DNA from: Ruminococcus sp.
GTDB taxonomy: Bacteria; Bacillota; Clostridia; Oscillospirales; Acutalibacteraceae
Assembly: GCA_017403985.1 (NCBI GenBank)
Contig: JAFRDE010000021.1
Location: forward strand, 1-64,000
Length of the DNA: 64,000 nucleotides
Direction of reading: 5' to 3'
Shown: positions 1 through 8,962 of the stretch, piece after piece
How positions within the stretch are numbered: the first letter of the stretch is position 1
Layout of the letters: each line of letters begins with the position of its first letter
Translations under genes and position numbers: made by a program
Notes under the pieces: generated by a model
What the model saw: the letters and a program-made list of their open reading frames with translations, nothing else
Databases searched by the model: none
Told to the model about the DNA's origin: nothing

Positions 1-1
1 G

Positions 2-103
2 AGAGCCGTGCGTTTCTCGACCCTTGAGAGCCTTTGTAAAATATTGAAATGCCAGCCCGGCGACATTTTGGAATTTCGGGAGGATGAAAATGAATCAGAA
101 TAA
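2..103 (+). CDS. C-terminal end of an XRE-family helix-turn-helix regulator (cut by window edge)
   Basis: An open frame runs in from the left edge and stops with TAA at 101-103. Its residues include STLESLCKILKCQPGDILEF, which matches the last helices of small XRE/Cro-type DNA-binding proteins, where the phrase 'LCK.L.C.PGDI' is typical. The stop overlaps the start of the next gene, so the two are probably co-transcribed. The DNA-binding helices lie outside the window, so target and role cannot be read. Confidence 0.7.
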   Translation, partial: RAVRFSTLESLCKILKCQPGDILEFREDENESE

Positions 104-1877
104 TCCGAAGCCTGAAGGCAGCCATACTCCGGCGGGTATCCCCGAGCCGATGAATACCGCGCCGTACACAGAGCCGCCTTATCAGCCGGTCGATCCATAC
201 GTTGGACAGGCTCCCTATCAGCAGCCGGTCAATCCGTACGCGGGACAGCCACAGTATCGACCGCCTGCGGGTTCAAATTTCGTTCAGCCGCCGCAGGCGG
301 CGCGCCCGTCTGCCGCTCCCGTCCGAACCCCGCTGCGAAGCGGAAAACCCCGCGACGTCGTCATGGCGGTCATCGTGGTGATCACGAGCTTCATCATGGT
401 CGACTGTTTATTTTGGGTAAAGCCCTTGGGGATCGGCTTTGCGGCAGCAGGAACGATTTTTCTGACGGCGGCGGTGTGGTATCTGATCCCCGTAAAGCGG
501 CATGTGAGCTTCTATACGGTTGCAGGTACGCTGCTGCTTTTTGCGGGCAGCGTCAGTCCGGTGTTCAGCGGCGACAGCGGCAGCAAGGCGATAACGCTGT
601 TCTGCATGACGATATTATACTTCTGTATGCTGATGGACGTGATGGATATCAGGGTATGGACGCCCGGGACCTTCCGTTCCATCGGAGATTTCTTCTATAC
701 GGTTTTCGGTACGAGCTTCGGCAGGATCGGCGCGGGAATGTACGGGCTGTTCCATCGGGATAAAAAGGATGGACACAAGAGCAAGGCAGGGGTAGGCAAG
801 GCGCTGCTGGGACTGCTGATCGCGCTGCCTTTCGCGGCGATACTGATCGCTCTGCTGACCAGCGGCGACGAAGCGTTCCGCGGCATGATCGAAGGGATCG
901 ATCTCGGCGACTGGAGCGGGTTACCCAAAAGGATCGCCGCTTTGATGATATCGATCCCGCTTGCGATCCTCTTGTTCAGTCAGCTATTCAGTCTGCGGGA
1001 TATCCGGCGCGAAAGGCGCGAGGAGGGCCGCGGCGTTTTTGATCCTACGATACTCACCTTCTTCCTGCTGGGGATCGGCGCGGTATATATCGCGTATCTT
1101 TTCTCACAGCTCGCCTACTTTTTCAGCGGCTTCGGCGGCTTTCTGCCGGAGGAATTCACTTATGCGGAGTATGCCCGCAGAGGCTTCTTTGAACTGACCG
1201 CGGTCAGCGTGATCAATATCCTGATCGTCATTCTTGTCTCCGCTCTGTGTAAAAAGAAACAGGGCAGGCTGCCCCTTGGGGTCAAACTGCTGAGTCTGTT
1301 CTTATGTCTGTTCTCACTGGTGCTGGCGGGCACGGAGATCGCTAAGATGAAGATGTACACGGACGCCTACGGTCTGACGCGTCTGCGCATCCTGACTACC
1401 CTGTTCATGGTATTTCTCGCGATCGTGTTTCTTGCCCTGATCGTTCAACTTTTTTTCCGCAGGTTCCCTTATCTGAAGGTCGCAGTGCTTTTCGGCGCGC
1501 TGATCGCGGTAACGGTCAGCTTTGTCAGCGTCGACCGCATGGTAGCGGATTACAACGTGTGGGCATATCAAAGCGGCGTGCTGGAAACCGTCGATGTGGA
1601 TACCATCACCGAGCTGGGCGACGCGGCTGTGCCCGCTCTGCTTGAGCTGGCGCAGGACGGAGATGAGCAGGCGGCGGATGAAGCAAAGGCAGAGCTGTGC
1701 AGGCGGCGAAACAGCCTGTATCAAAACGGCGCGTGGGATTACTATATGAACCGCCGTACAAGCGATAAACCGGCTCCCTTTGACTGGCGCGGCTTTAATA
1801 CCGTATCTTACCGGGCGCGTCAGCTTCTGTTGGAAAACGAGGCGGTGTATCTCAGCTCCGACGATAAAACAGTTTAG
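90..1877 (+). CDS. DUF4173/DUF4153-type multi-pass membrane protein
   Basis: About 595 residues. The first 75 are rich in proline, tyrosine and glutamine with imperfect 'PYxGQxxYxxP' repeats and are probably cytoplasmic and disordered. After that come about ten hydrophobic segments with short loops. The stretch YARRGFFELTAVSVINILI is the sequence I associate with DUF4173 proteins of Firmicutes. An in-frame ATG lies at 84, but the GGGAGG ribosome site at 77-82 is better spaced for the ATG at 90. The gene overlaps the end of the XRE regulator, an arrangement often seen for this family. Biochemical role is unknown; a regulated envelope function is a guess. Confidence 0.75.
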   Translation: MNQNNPKPEGSHTPAGIPEPMNTAPYTEPPYQPVDPYVGQAPYQQPVNPYAGQPQYRPPAGSNFVQPPQAARPSAAPVRTPLRSGKPRDVVMAVIVVITSFIMVDCLFWVKPLGIGFAAAGTIFLTAAVWYLIPVKRHVSFYTVAGTLLLFAGSVSPVFSGDSGSKAITLFCMTILYFCMLMDVMDIRVWTPGTFRSIGDFFYTVFGTSFGRIGAGMYGLFHRDKKDGHKSKAGVGKALLGLLIALPFAAILIALLTSGDEAFRGMIEGIDLGDWSGLPKRIAALMISIPLAILLFSQLFSLRDIRRERREEGRGVFDPTILTFFLLGIGAVYIAYLFSQLAYFFSGFGGFLPEEFTYAEYARRGFFELTAVSVINILIVILVSALCKKKQGRLPLGVKLLSLFLCLFSLVLAGTEIAKMKMYTDAYGLTRLRILTTLFMVFLAIVFLALIVQLFFRRFPYLKVAVLFGALIAVTVSFVSVDRMVADYNVWAYQSGVLETVDVDTITELGDAAVPALLELAQDGDEQAADEAKAELCRRRNSLYQNGAWDYYMNRRTSDKPAPFDWRGFNTVSYRARQLLLENEAVYLSSDDKTV

Positions 1878-1896
1878 AATCAGGAGAGCATAAAAA

Positions 1897-1927
1897 ACGG
1901 GTCTGCCGCGTTTGGCAGGCCCGTTTT
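1897..1927 (+). terminator. Bidirectional intrinsic terminator
   Basis: An 11-base stem (ACGGGTCTGCC / GGCAGGCCCGT, one G-U pair) is followed by TTTT on the plus strand and preceded by AAAAAA, giving a T-run on the minus strand. It sits between two convergent genes and can serve both. Confidence 0.85.
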
Positions 1928-1944
1928 CATGTGCGCTCGTTTTT

Positions 1945-2124
1945 TTATTCAGCCGGTTCCCATTTGCATCTGACAGGAGATACGATGGAGCCGTCTTTCT
2001 TCATCGCTGCCGTTGTTTGATCAACGATCTTTCTGTTAAGATCGGTCAGCTCGGCGATCTTGCCGGCATTCAGCGATTCGCCGGCTTCTGTCATGGCATT
2101 CAAAACGAAATCTTTTTTGTTTAT
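1945..2124 (-). CDS. Small winged-helix-like protein, apparent AUA start
   Basis: Fifty-nine residues reading (M)NKKDFVLNAMTEAGE, then KIAELTDLNRKIVDQ and ending in SPVRCKWEPAE. It resembles a widespread small clostridial protein whose pattern is 'AGEIAELTGLDKKEVDKAMKELKKEG', a mini winged helix. A strong AGGAGG lies eight bases upstream of ATA at 2124-2122. There is no ATG, GTG or TTG near that site in this frame; the next ATG is codon 10, inside the conserved region. A TGA sits in frame just upstream. The start is therefore AUA, or an ATG that was mutated or miscalled. The protein probably binds DNA, but its target is unknown. Confidence 0.65.
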   Translation of the reverse strand: MNKKDFVLNAMTEAGESLNAGKIAELTDLNRKIVDQTTAAMKKDGSIVSPVRCKWEPAE

Positions 2125-2231
2125 AAGGTGATCCTCCTTTCATGATGATGCTTTTTCATCTTCTTTTCATCCGTCCGGGGGATATCAAGCGAACGGCGGA
2201 CGCGCTGTTGAAAAAAATCAGATAATGCTGA

Positions 2232-2260
2232 TTGCAAAAAACATACGGGTATGGTATGAT
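2232..2260 (+). promoter_or_regulatory. Sigma-A type promoter for the RyR/RCK gene
   Basis: TTGCAA at 2232-2237 and TATGAT at 2255-2260 are separated by exactly 17 bases, about 45 bases upstream of the gene start. Confidence 0.6.
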
Positions 2261-2302
2261 GATACGGTAATATGATAAGACGTTCAATTGATAAGAGGTG
2301 AT

Positions 2303-4090
2303 ATGATGCTGCTGTTTTTATATATTACTCCGCTTGTGGTCATTTCGGTGCTGTTGAGAAGGTTTTCCGAATTGCTCCGCAGGATCGTCAGGGTGGCATA
2401 CTGCTTTTTGTTTTTGTTCGGGATCCAGGGGGTCACACGTTTGACGACGGTCAACAACCCTCAGGCGGAAAAGATCTTTGAAATTTTCGGAAACAGCATC
2501 TATACCACCGTCCAGAGCATCACTTTTACCGGTACGATGACTTGGGCGGAGGGAGCCCAGCTGTCCGACTTTACCAGGGGACAGATCTGGCTGATCGCCT
2601 TTATCGCGTCTATCGTGACGGTCCACTCCGTGGTCGCGACGGTATTCGGTAAGTTTTTGAATCAGCTCGACATGAAAATAAAGGGCGGCGCCAAAAAGGA
2701 ACAGTATATCATCCTCGGCGATACCGAGAGCGCCCGCGTGCTGATCAAGGATATCTTTGATCATGTTAAAAATCCGTTTATTATTCTGATTCCCACAGAG
2801 AGATTAAAGGACGACGATCCGCTCTATCTGAGATGCAGGGTGGAAAAACCGGGTTATCTTGACAAGATATCCAAAAAAAAGACCTACCATATTGTTTTGC
2901 TGGCAGATCATGAGTATTCCAACCTCGACCGCCTGTATCAGCTCAACGAAAGCGGCAACAGCGATCTCCATGTCACCGTATTTTTGAACAACGATGTGGT
3001 GCGCTATCATGATCTTCACGCTGATAAGCTCAACGCGTGTATTACGTCGGTAGATCAGATATTGGTAGAACAATTTCTGACCCAAAGCAATCCGCTAAAG
3101 CTGCTCAAAGAAGATCACGCGTTTTCCGAAGACGGACTTCCGTATCTTGTAAAACCGTTCGGCATCTGTGTGATCGGTTTCGGCAAGATCGGACAGGAAT
3201 TCCTGATGAGATGCTATGAGACCTCTTCGTTCATGACACAGAACGGCATGCCCGCCTTTGAAGGACTGGTGATCGATCAATATGCCAAGGTGTTGGAGCA
3301 GGAGTTTGTTAATAACGCGCCGTATTTCAGCAACAATAAAGAGATCACGTTCCTGGAGGCGATGGTGGATTCCTCCGGATACTTCGATGCGATCAGGGAG
3401 CGCATGGATCGGCTGCATGAGATCGTCGTCGCGATCGGCGACACACAGCAGAACGTTGATACCGCGCTCAGCCTCTGCCGCTTTTTTGACCGTTTGGGCT
3501 GTTATGAAAACCGTCCGCAGATCGTCGTTATTCTGAGCGACAATGTGGCAGGCGTCGAAAGCCTGTTTAAAACGTATCCCAACGTGAAAACGATGGATTT
3601 CAATACCTCTATTTTCAACTACTCGTATCTGATCGAAGCGAAGATCGACAGCGTCGCCAAAGAGATCAACGACAACTATAACCGTCAGAGCAAGAGAGGA
3701 AAGCCGTGGAGAGAGCTCGGCACTTATCTGCAGGCGATGAACCGCGCGACCGTTTTTGATATACCGATCAAAAAAGAACTGTACCGTATGTGTAGTGTTC
3801 CCGAAGAGGAACGCATCGAATTTCTCGCGCGATACGAGCACGAGAGATGGTGCGCGTTCAATTATACGCACGGCTGGAAACGGCTGCCGGTCGATGAGCT
3901 GAATCAGGAGGAACGGAAAAATTTCATTGTCAAGCGAGAACAGCAAAAACAGCACGCCTGCCTGATCCCGTGGGATGAGCTCGACAGCCTGCCGCAGCGG
4001 AACAAAGGCGAATTCCAGAGCTATGATATCGTGAATGTAGAACAAGCGCTTGCATTTAATGATAATGCCGATTCGATTCCTATAGAATGA
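2303..4090 (+). CDS. Membrane protein with RCK/TrkA-like domains and a C-terminal RyR domain
   Basis: About 595 residues. The N-terminus has three hydrophobic segments (near residues 2-18, 29-45 and 94-112), with a threonine-rich stretch, TTVQSITFTG, between the second and third that could be a pore-like loop. A first Rossmann-like region follows (QYIILGDTESARVLI), then a second with a clear GFGKIG nucleotide-binding motif near residue 290. The end (EHERWCAFNYTHGWKRLP) matches the prokaryotic RyR (ryanodine-receptor repeat) domain. RCK/TrkA domains normally gate ion transport by binding nucleotides. RyR domains in bacteria have been linked by comparative genomics to nucleotide-signalled or stress effectors. 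I infer a ligand-gated channel or membrane effector. ATG at 2303 or 2306 follows AAGAGGTG; an upstream TTG at 2288 is less likely. The gene stands alone between a promoter and a terminator. Confidence 0.75.
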   Translation: MMLLFLYITPLVVISVLLRRFSELLRRIVRVAYCFLFLFGIQGVTRLTTVNNPQAEKIFEIFGNSIYTTVQSITFTGTMTWAEGAQLSDFTRGQIWLIAFIASIVTVHSVVATVFGKFLNQLDMKIKGGAKKEQYIILGDTESARVLIKDIFDHVKNPFIILIPTERLKDDDPLYLRCRVEKPGYLDKISKKKTYHIVLLADHEYSNLDRLYQLNESGNSDLHVTVFLNNDVVRYHDLHADKLNACITSVDQILVEQFLTQSNPLKLLKEDHAFSEDGLPYLVKPFGICVIGFGKIGQEFLMRCYETSSFMTQNGMPAFEGLVIDQYAKVLEQEFVNNAPYFSNNKEITFLEAMVDSSGYFDAIRERMDRLHEIVVAIGDTQQNVDTALSLCRFFDRLGCYENRPQIVVILSDNVAGVESLFKTYPNVKTMDFNTSIFNYSYLIEAKIDSVAKEINDNYNRQSKRGKPWRELGTYLQAMNRATVFDIPIKKELYRMCSVPEEERIEFLARYEHERWCAFNYTHGWKRLPVDELNQEERKNFIVKREQQKQHACLIPWDELDSLPQRNKGEFQSYDIVNVEQALAFNDNADSIPIE

Positions 4091-4098
4091 TAAGAGTA

Positions 4099-4127
4099 AA
4101 GCCCTTCCGATGACGGAAGGGCTTTTT
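4099..4127 (+). terminator. Intrinsic terminator after the RyR/RCK gene
   Basis: Stem AAGCCCTTCCG / CGGAAGGGCTT with a four-base loop, then TTT. It also lies just past the end of cysS on the other strand. Confidence 0.85.
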
Positions 4128-4139
4128 CAGCGTTTTATG

Positions 4140-5594
4140 TTATTTGATCTCCCAGGTCGCGCCGTCCTTGCTGTCTTTGACGACGATACCCTGTTCAAGG
4201 AGCAGGTCGCGGATGCGGTCGGCTTCGGCCCAGTTCTTTTCGACCTTTGCCGCGGCGCGGGCGGCGATCTGTTCTTCCACCCAAGCCTTGGTCAGCCCTT
4301 TCTCCTCCAGCGCCTTTTCCTGCTGCGCGGCTTTCTCCGCCTCGGCTTTTGCCGCTTTTTCCAGCTCTCTGTCAGCCGCTTCGAGTAGACCGAGGGACAG
4401 GACGCGGTCAAAGTCGGCGATCAGGTAACGCTTGGTCGCGTCGCCGATATCGCCCTTGAGCACATCGTAAAGCGCGGTGATCGCGAGCGAGGTGTTCAGG
4501 TCGTTGTCGAGCGCCGCCTTGAATTTGTCCTGATAGGGCTTTGCCGCCTCGAACTCGGGCGCGCCGTCTTTGCTCAGCTTCATGATCTTTTGGACCAGCT
4601 TGCCGTACGCCTGAACGGAGTTGTCGAGGTTCTCGAAGGAGAAGATCAGCGGCTTGCGGTAGTGCGACTGCAGGCAGAAGAAGCGGTAGACGAGAGGATC
4701 GTAACCTTTTTCCTCGAGCAGGGAAACGGTCAGAAAGCCGCCCTTTGACTTGCTCATCTTGCCGCGCTTGTCGAGCAGATGGAGCACATGGAACCAGTAG
4801 GGGCACCATTGGTGACCGAGGTAAGCTTCAGACTGGGCGATCTCGTTGGTATGATGGGGGAAAGCGTTGTCCACGCCGCCGCAGTGGATGTCGAGGTATT
4901 CGCCCGCGTGCTTGATGGAGATCGCGGAGCACTCGATGTGCCAGCCCGGGTAGCCGAGTCCCCACGGGGATTCCCATTTCAGCGCCTGATCCTCAAACTT
5001 GCTCTGTGTGAACCAGAGGACGAAGTCGTTTTTGTTGCGCTTGTTGGTATCCTCGCCGACGTCCTCGCGCACGCCGACCTGCAGCTCCTCCTCGTTCATG
5101 TTGCCGAAGACATAGTAGTTGTCGAGCTTAGAGGTATCGAAGTAGACGTTGCCGCCCGCGAAATAGGCGTAGCCCTTATCCATCAGCGTCTGCACCATCT
5201 CGATGAACTCGGGGATGCAGTTGGTGGCGGGCTCCACGACGTCGGGAGTCTTGATGTTCAGCTTGCCCGCGTCCGAGAAAAAGGCGTCAGTGTAAAACTT
5301 CGCGATATCCATGACGCTCTTGTGCTCGCGCTTCGCGCCCGCGAGCATTTTGTCCTCGCCGGTGTCCGCGTCGGAGCTGAGGTGTCCCACGTCTGTGATA
5401 TTCATGACGCGCAGGACGTCATAGCCCGCGTAGCGCAGGTATTTTTCCAGCACATCCTCCATGATATAGGTGCGCAGGTTGCCGATATGGGCGTAGTGAT
5501 AGACGGTGGGACCGCAGGTGTACATCTTGACCTTGCCCGCTTCATGGGGGACAAATTCCTGTCTGGTACCGCCGAGGGTGTTATATAAGATCAT
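4140..5594 (-). CDS. cysS: Cysteinyl-tRNA synthetase
   Basis: 484 residues. Charges tRNA-Cys with cysteine in the cytoplasm. The class I signature is present as YAHIGNLR (HIGH motif, near residue 34) after the zinc-site CGPTVY, and KMSKSKGG forms the KMSKS loop near residue 265. The conserved [19 protein letters not shown] includes further zinc and cysteine ligands. The C-terminal helical tail is rich in Ala, Glu and Lys. Its length is usual for the family. The ATG at 5594 follows AAGGAAG. It is the second gene after a cysteine-type T-box leader and lies about 40 bases downstream of cysE, so cysteine synthesis and use are controlled together. Confidence 0.97.
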   Translation of the reverse strand: MILYNTLGGTRQEFVPHEAGKVKMYTCGPTVYHYAHIGNLRTYIMEDVLEKYLRYAGYDVLRVMNITDVGHLSSDADTGEDKMLAGAKREHKSVMDIAKFYTDAFFSDAGKLNIKTPDVVEPATNCIPEFIEMVQTLMDKGYAYFAGGNVYFDTSKLDNYYVFGNMNEEELQVGVREDVGEDTNKRNKNDFVLWFTQSKFEDQALKWESPWGLGYPGWHIECSAISIKHAGEYLDIHCGGVDNAFPHHTNEIAQSEAYLGHQWCPYWFHVLHLLDKRGKMSKSKGGFLTVSLLEEKGYDPLVYRFFCLQSHYRKPLIFSFENLDNSVQAYGKLVQKIMKLSKDGAPEFEAAKPYQDKFKAALDNDLNTSLAITALYDVLKGDIGDATKRYLIADFDRVLSLGLLEAADRELEKAAKAEAEKAAQQEKALEEKGLTKAWVEEQIAARAAAKVEKNWAEADRIRDLLLEQGIVVKDSKDGATWEIK

Positions 5595-5635
5595 GATTTA
5601 TCTTCCTTTCTGTTTGCAGTTTTCAGCCGGAAGGC

Positions 5636-6325
5636 TTATTCTTCCGATGCTTTATTTGACGTCGCGGCGAGCTCGACCGCCTGACTGACGGTTTTCTCCA
5701 GGTATTGTACCTCTGTGCTGAGCTGCTGGATCTCGTTATGCATCCGGCAAAGCTCCTGCGCCACGGGATCGGAGTAGTGGATCTGGTCGAGCAGGTCGGG
5801 ACGCACGCCGTTGATGCGCACCACGCGCGCCGGTACGCCGACCGCGGTGCAGTTCGGCGGTATCTCGGTCAGCACGACGGCGCCCGCCGCGATGCGGGTG
5901 TTATCGCCGACCTTGAATGGTCCGAGCACCTTCGCGCCCGAGCCGACCATCACGTTGTCGCCGAGGGTAGGATGACGCTTGCCCTGCTCCTTGCCCGTAC
6001 CGCCGAGGGTGACGTTCTGGTAGATCAGGCAGTTGTCGCCGATGACGGTGGTCTCGCCGATGACGACGCCCATGCCGTGGTCGATGACCAGCCCTCTGCC
6101 GATCGTCGCGCCGGGATGGATCTCGACGCCGGTCTTGTTGCGCGCGCGCTGACTGAGCCACCGCGCGATGAATTTCATGTTGTGCGTATGAAACCAGTGC
6201 GCTCGGCGGTATTTGCGTACTGCCTTATAGCCGGAGTAGAGGAAGAATACCTCCATCTTGTTCCGTGCCGCCGGGTCGCGCTGCAGATACGCGTCCAGAT
6301 CGGCTCTCATTGTATCAAACATCAT
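5636..6325 (-). CDS. cysE: Serine O-acetyltransferase
   Basis: 229 residues. Acetylates serine with acetyl-CoA, the first step of cysteine synthesis. The N-terminal helical part (MRADLDAYLQRDPAARNK) is followed by the left-handed beta-helix of hexapeptide repeats, with the signatures GVEIHPGATIGRGLVIDHG and GVVIGETTVIGDNCLIYQ, and then the GGTGKEQGKRHPTLGDNV loop. It is the first gene after the T-box leader and is followed by cysS. An ATGATG start follows AAAAGGATC. An extended C-terminal helix (residues 190-229) resembles a coiled coil. Confidence 0.95.
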   Translation of the reverse strand: MMFDTMRADLDAYLQRDPAARNKMEVFFLYSGYKAVRKYRRAHWFHTHNMKFIARWLSQRARNKTGVEIHPGATIGRGLVIDHGMGVVIGETTVIGDNCLIYQNVTLGGTGKEQGKRHPTLGDNVMVGSGAKVLGPFKVGDNTRIAAGAVVLTEIPPNCTAVGVPARVVRINGVRPDLLDQIHYSDPVAQELCRMHNEIQQLSTEVQYLEKTVSQAVELAATSNKASEE

Positions 6326-6431
6326 ATCAGATCCTTTTAGTGGTCAGTGATTAGTGGTCAGTAGTCAGTCAGTCGGCGGGCTCTGCCCGCACCCGATTCC
6401 TATATCAATCCAAAAATCTGTTATCTATAAC

Positions 6432-6668
6432 AAAAAAGCGCCGTCATCCATAGGGACGACAGCGCCGTGGTTCCACCCAAATTCAGCGTAAGATACGCTC
6501 TTTGTGAGTATCATCAAATACTCCTGCCCTTAACGCGGGCTGACGCGCGCCCATTTCCTGACGCGGGCTCACAGGCGCATTTCACAAAACCTCCGCTAAG
6601 ACGGCTTCCACCGACTGCCGTCCTCTCTGTTAGCTTCCGTTAAGCTACTTTTCCTGTTCATCGCCTTT
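6432..6668 (-). promoter_or_regulatory. T-box leader, cysteine-specific, upstream of cysE-cysS
   Basis: On the minus strand the leader begins with GATGAACAGGAAAAGTAG, typical of the T-box 5' end. It contains a specifier-loop candidate GTGAAATGCGCC with TGC, a Cys codon, and the T-box element GGGTGGAACCACGG (plus-strand 6465-6478). It ends in an intrinsic terminator whose stem GCGCTGTCGTCC / GGATGACGGCGC is followed by TTTTTT (plus 6432-6465). Uncharged tRNA-Cys should pair with the specifier and T-box bulge and favour antitermination, turning on cysE and cysS when cysteine is scarce. The specifier assignment follows from the TGC in the expected place and from the genes downstream. Confidence 0.92.
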
Positions 6669-6681
6669 ATCTATCTGCTAT

Positions 6682-6710
6682 ATTATATACGATTGTTTTT
6701 GATTTTGCAA
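6682..6710 (-). promoter_or_regulatory. Promoter of the T-box-cysE-cysS operon
   Basis: On the minus strand TTGCAA, 17 bases, TATAAT; the T-box leader begins just downstream. Confidence 0.8.
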
Positions 6711-6719
6711 CTGTTAATT

Positions 6720-6780
6720 TGTCTTGTCATTGCGAAGCCCCGTCAGGGGCTGCGGCAATCCCGCAAAGAGGGATGGTATG
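6720..6780. repeat. Interspersed repeat, 'GTCATTGCGA...GGCAATCCC' type
   Basis: Contains GTCATTGCGAAGCC, a short hairpin (CCCC GTCA GGGG) and GCGGCAATCCCGC. Related copies are at 10958-11092 and near 38220. Confidence 0.6.
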
Positions 6781-6795
6781 TTGCCCTACATACGA

Positions 6796-7452
6796 TCACA
6801 TATCACTGATGACTTCTTTGTTGTCGATCAGGTACTTTACGCCCGAGATCACGGTGATGATCGCCACGATCCATAACAGCACCTGACCGATGATGTTGAA
6901 GACGGTGAAGATGCTGTACAGGTCGTGATACAGCGAATTGCTGTTGACCGCGATCTTCATAAAGTCGTATTCGGACAGCGGCAGCACCTTGTTGATCAGG
7001 CAGAGGGAGATGATATCCATCGCCGTCTGGAAGACGAATATCGCGACGATCGCGATGATCTGGGTGACGGTCTTGACCTTGCCCCACATATTGGCGGCGA
7101 TAACGGTTCCCTTAGACGCGGCGACGAGGCGCACCGAGGTCACGGTGAACTCGCGGAAAATGATGATGATCAGCGGGATCGCGCCGCACAGCCCGAGCTT
7201 GACGAAGCAGACCAGCACGGAGATCACGAGGATCTTATCCGCGAGAGGGTCGGCGAATTTGCCGAAGTCGGTGATCAGGTTGTCGCGCCGGGCGATCTTG
7301 CCGTCAAAGGCGTCGGTGATCGCCGCCGCTCCGAACAGCAGCCCCGCCACGGTAAAGTGGAACGGGCAGTCGATCAGGATCGCGGCGATGACGAACGGCA
7401 CCAGAATGATGCGCAGTACCGTCAGTTTGTTGGGTAGGTTCATGTTTTTCAT
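6796..7452 (-). CDS. pgsA: CDP-diacylglycerol-glycerol-3-phosphate 3-phosphatidyltransferase
   Basis: 218 residues. Makes phosphatidylglycerophosphate for phosphatidylglycerol synthesis in the membrane. The CDP-alcohol phosphotransferase motif is complete: DAFDGKIARRDNLITDFGKFADPLADK carries the D-D-G-A-R-G-D-D pattern near residues 43-69. Several hydrophobic helices follow. MNLPNKLTVLRI at the N-terminus is typical of the family. The C-terminal half is somewhat long, with an insertion around residues 130-175. ATG at 7452 follows AGAAAGG. It lies alone between repeat-containing gaps. Confidence 0.93.
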   Translation of the reverse strand: MKNMNLPNKLTVLRIILVPFVIAAILIDCPFHFTVAGLLFGAAAITDAFDGKIARRDNLITDFGKFADPLADKILVISVLVCFVKLGLCGAIPLIIIIFREFTVTSVRLVAASKGTVIAANMWGKVKTVTQIIAIVAIFVFQTAMDIISLCLINKVLPLSEYDFMKIAVNSNSLYHDLYSIFTVFNIIGQVLLWIVAIITVISGVKYLIDNKEVISDM

Positions 7453-7482
7453 AACAGATACCTTTCTGTGTTTAGATTCAGG

Positions 7483-7620
7483 CCCCCTTTTCTAAGGGGG
7501 CTGTCATCAGAGCTTGCGAATGATGACTGGGGGTTGCCGAAAGAGATGGATTCAATGAACGGTTCGCTGTTTCGCGACAACCCTCCGGCACTTCGTGCCA
7601 CCTCCCTTAGGAAAGGGAGG
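7483..7620. repeat. Palindromic intergenic repeat, 'CTCCCTTAGGAAAGGGAGG' family
   Basis: About 138 bases with complementary ends: GGCCCCCTTTTCTAAGGGGG on the left and CCTCCCTTAGGAAAGGGAGG on the right. The arrangement is shared with 13376-13518 and partly with 19907-20110. It fills the gap between pgsA and rimO. Confidence 0.7.
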
Positions 7621-8946
7621 CTAAATCATCTCTCCGGTTAAATCACAGTCGATGTGGTCGTTGACGCGGACGCGGATGAGCTCGCCGGGACGCGGCTTGC
7701 GGTCGGGCGCGGTGAAGAATACGCAGGGGTCGACCTCGGGCGCGTCAAAGGGCGAACGTCCGGCGAAGCAGTCGGCGTATCGGTCGAAGCCGTCGACCAG
7801 AACGTCGATCTCCGTGCCGATCTGTGTTTCGCACCACGCGTCCATGATCAGCGCCTCCTGTTCGGTGATGATCTCGGCGCGGCGGTTCTTGATCTCCTCG
7901 TCGATCTGACCGTCCATCAAGGCGGCGGGGGTATCTTCCTCCTGCGAGTACGCAAAGCAGCCGAGGCGCTCGAAGCGCGCCTGCGCGACAAAGTCGCTCA
8001 GCTCCTCAAAATCCTCGTCCGTCTCGCCGGGGAAGCCCGCGATCAGGGTGGTACGGAGGATGACGCCCGGGATCTTCTCGCGGATATGTTGAATCAGCGT
8101 CAGCAGGCTCTCTTTATCGCCGCGGCGGTTCATCGCGCGCAGCACTCTGCCGCTGCAGTGCTGGAGCGGCAGGTCGATATATTTGACGATCTTTTCCTCT
8201 TCACGGATCGTATCGAGCAGTTCATCTGTCAGGCGGTCGGGATAGCAGTACAGCACGCGGATCCACTCGAGTCCGTCGATCTGACACAACTTTCGGAGCA
8301 GCTCGGCGAGCTTTAACTCACCGTACAGGTCCAGTCCGTAGCGGGTGGTATCCTGCGCGATGACGTTGAGCTCCTTCACGCCGTTTCTGACCAGTCGTTT
8401 CGCTTCTTCGATGATGTTTTCCATCTTGCGGGAGCGGTAGCCGCCGCGGATCAGCGGGATCGCGCAGTAGGTACAGCAGTTGTCGCATCCGTCGGCGATC
8501 TTCAGATACGCCCAGTGCTGTTCGGTGCTCTGCACCCTGCCGCCCTCCATGGGCAGGAGCATTTTGTCGGGAAAATCTTCAATCTTTTTTCCGTTGAGAG
8601 CTTGCTGCACCACGGTGCCGATGTCGGCGTTCTTGCCGATGCCGATGACGGCGTCGACCTCGCTCAGCTCCTTCATGATCTCGCTGTTATAGCGCTCGGC
8701 GAGGCATCCGGTGACGATGATCGCCTTGATCTTGCCTTCCTTTTTCAGCTGGGCAAGCTCTAAGATCTCGTCGATGCTTTCCTGCTTGGCGCTCTCGATG
8801 AAGCCGCAGGTGTTGACGATGACGGCGTCCGCCGTCGCGTGATCCTGCTTGAGCTGGAAGCCCGCCTGATTCAGTTGATACATCATCATCTCGGCGTCCA
8901 CGCGGTTTTTCGCGCAGCCGAGGGATACGATTCCGACACTTGGCAT
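7621..8946 (-). CDS. rimO: Ribosomal protein S12 (Asp) methylthiotransferase
   Basis: About 441 residues. A radical-SAM enzyme that adds a methylthio group to an aspartate of ribosomal protein S12. The N-terminal UPF0004 domain has SLGCAKNRVD, NTCGFI and GCLAERY, which supply three cysteines for one cluster. The radical-SAM cluster motif is CDNCCTYC (C-x3-C-x2-C, with an extra Cys), followed by AIPLIRGGYRSR. A TRAM domain closes the protein. The ATG at 8946 has AAAAAGGA in front of it; a GTG at 8973 would overlap recX and has no site. It is 17 bases downstream of recX and probably co-transcribed. Confidence 0.93.
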   Translation of the reverse strand: MPSVGIVSLGCAKNRVDAEMMMYQLNQAGFQLKQDHATADAVIVNTCGFIESAKQESIDEILELAQLKKEGKIKAIIVTGCLAERYNSEIMKELSEVDAVIGIGKNADIGTVVQQALNGKKIEDFPDKMLLPMEGGRVQSTEQHWAYLKIADGCDNCCTYCAIPLIRGGYRSRKMENIIEEAKRLVRNGVKELNVIAQDTTRYGLDLYGELKLAELLRKLCQIDGLEWIRVLYCYPDRLTDELLDTIREEEKIVKYIDLPLQHCSGRVLRAMNRRGDKESLLTLIQHIREKIPGVILRTTLIAGFPGETDEDFEELSDFVAQARFERLGCFAYSQEEDTPAALMDGQIDEEIKNRRAEIITEQEALIMDAWCETQIGTEIDVLVDGFDRYADCFAGRSPFDAPEVDPCVFFTAPDRKPRPGELIRVRVNDHIDCDLTGEMI

Positions 8947-8962
8947 GGTTATCAATTCCTTT

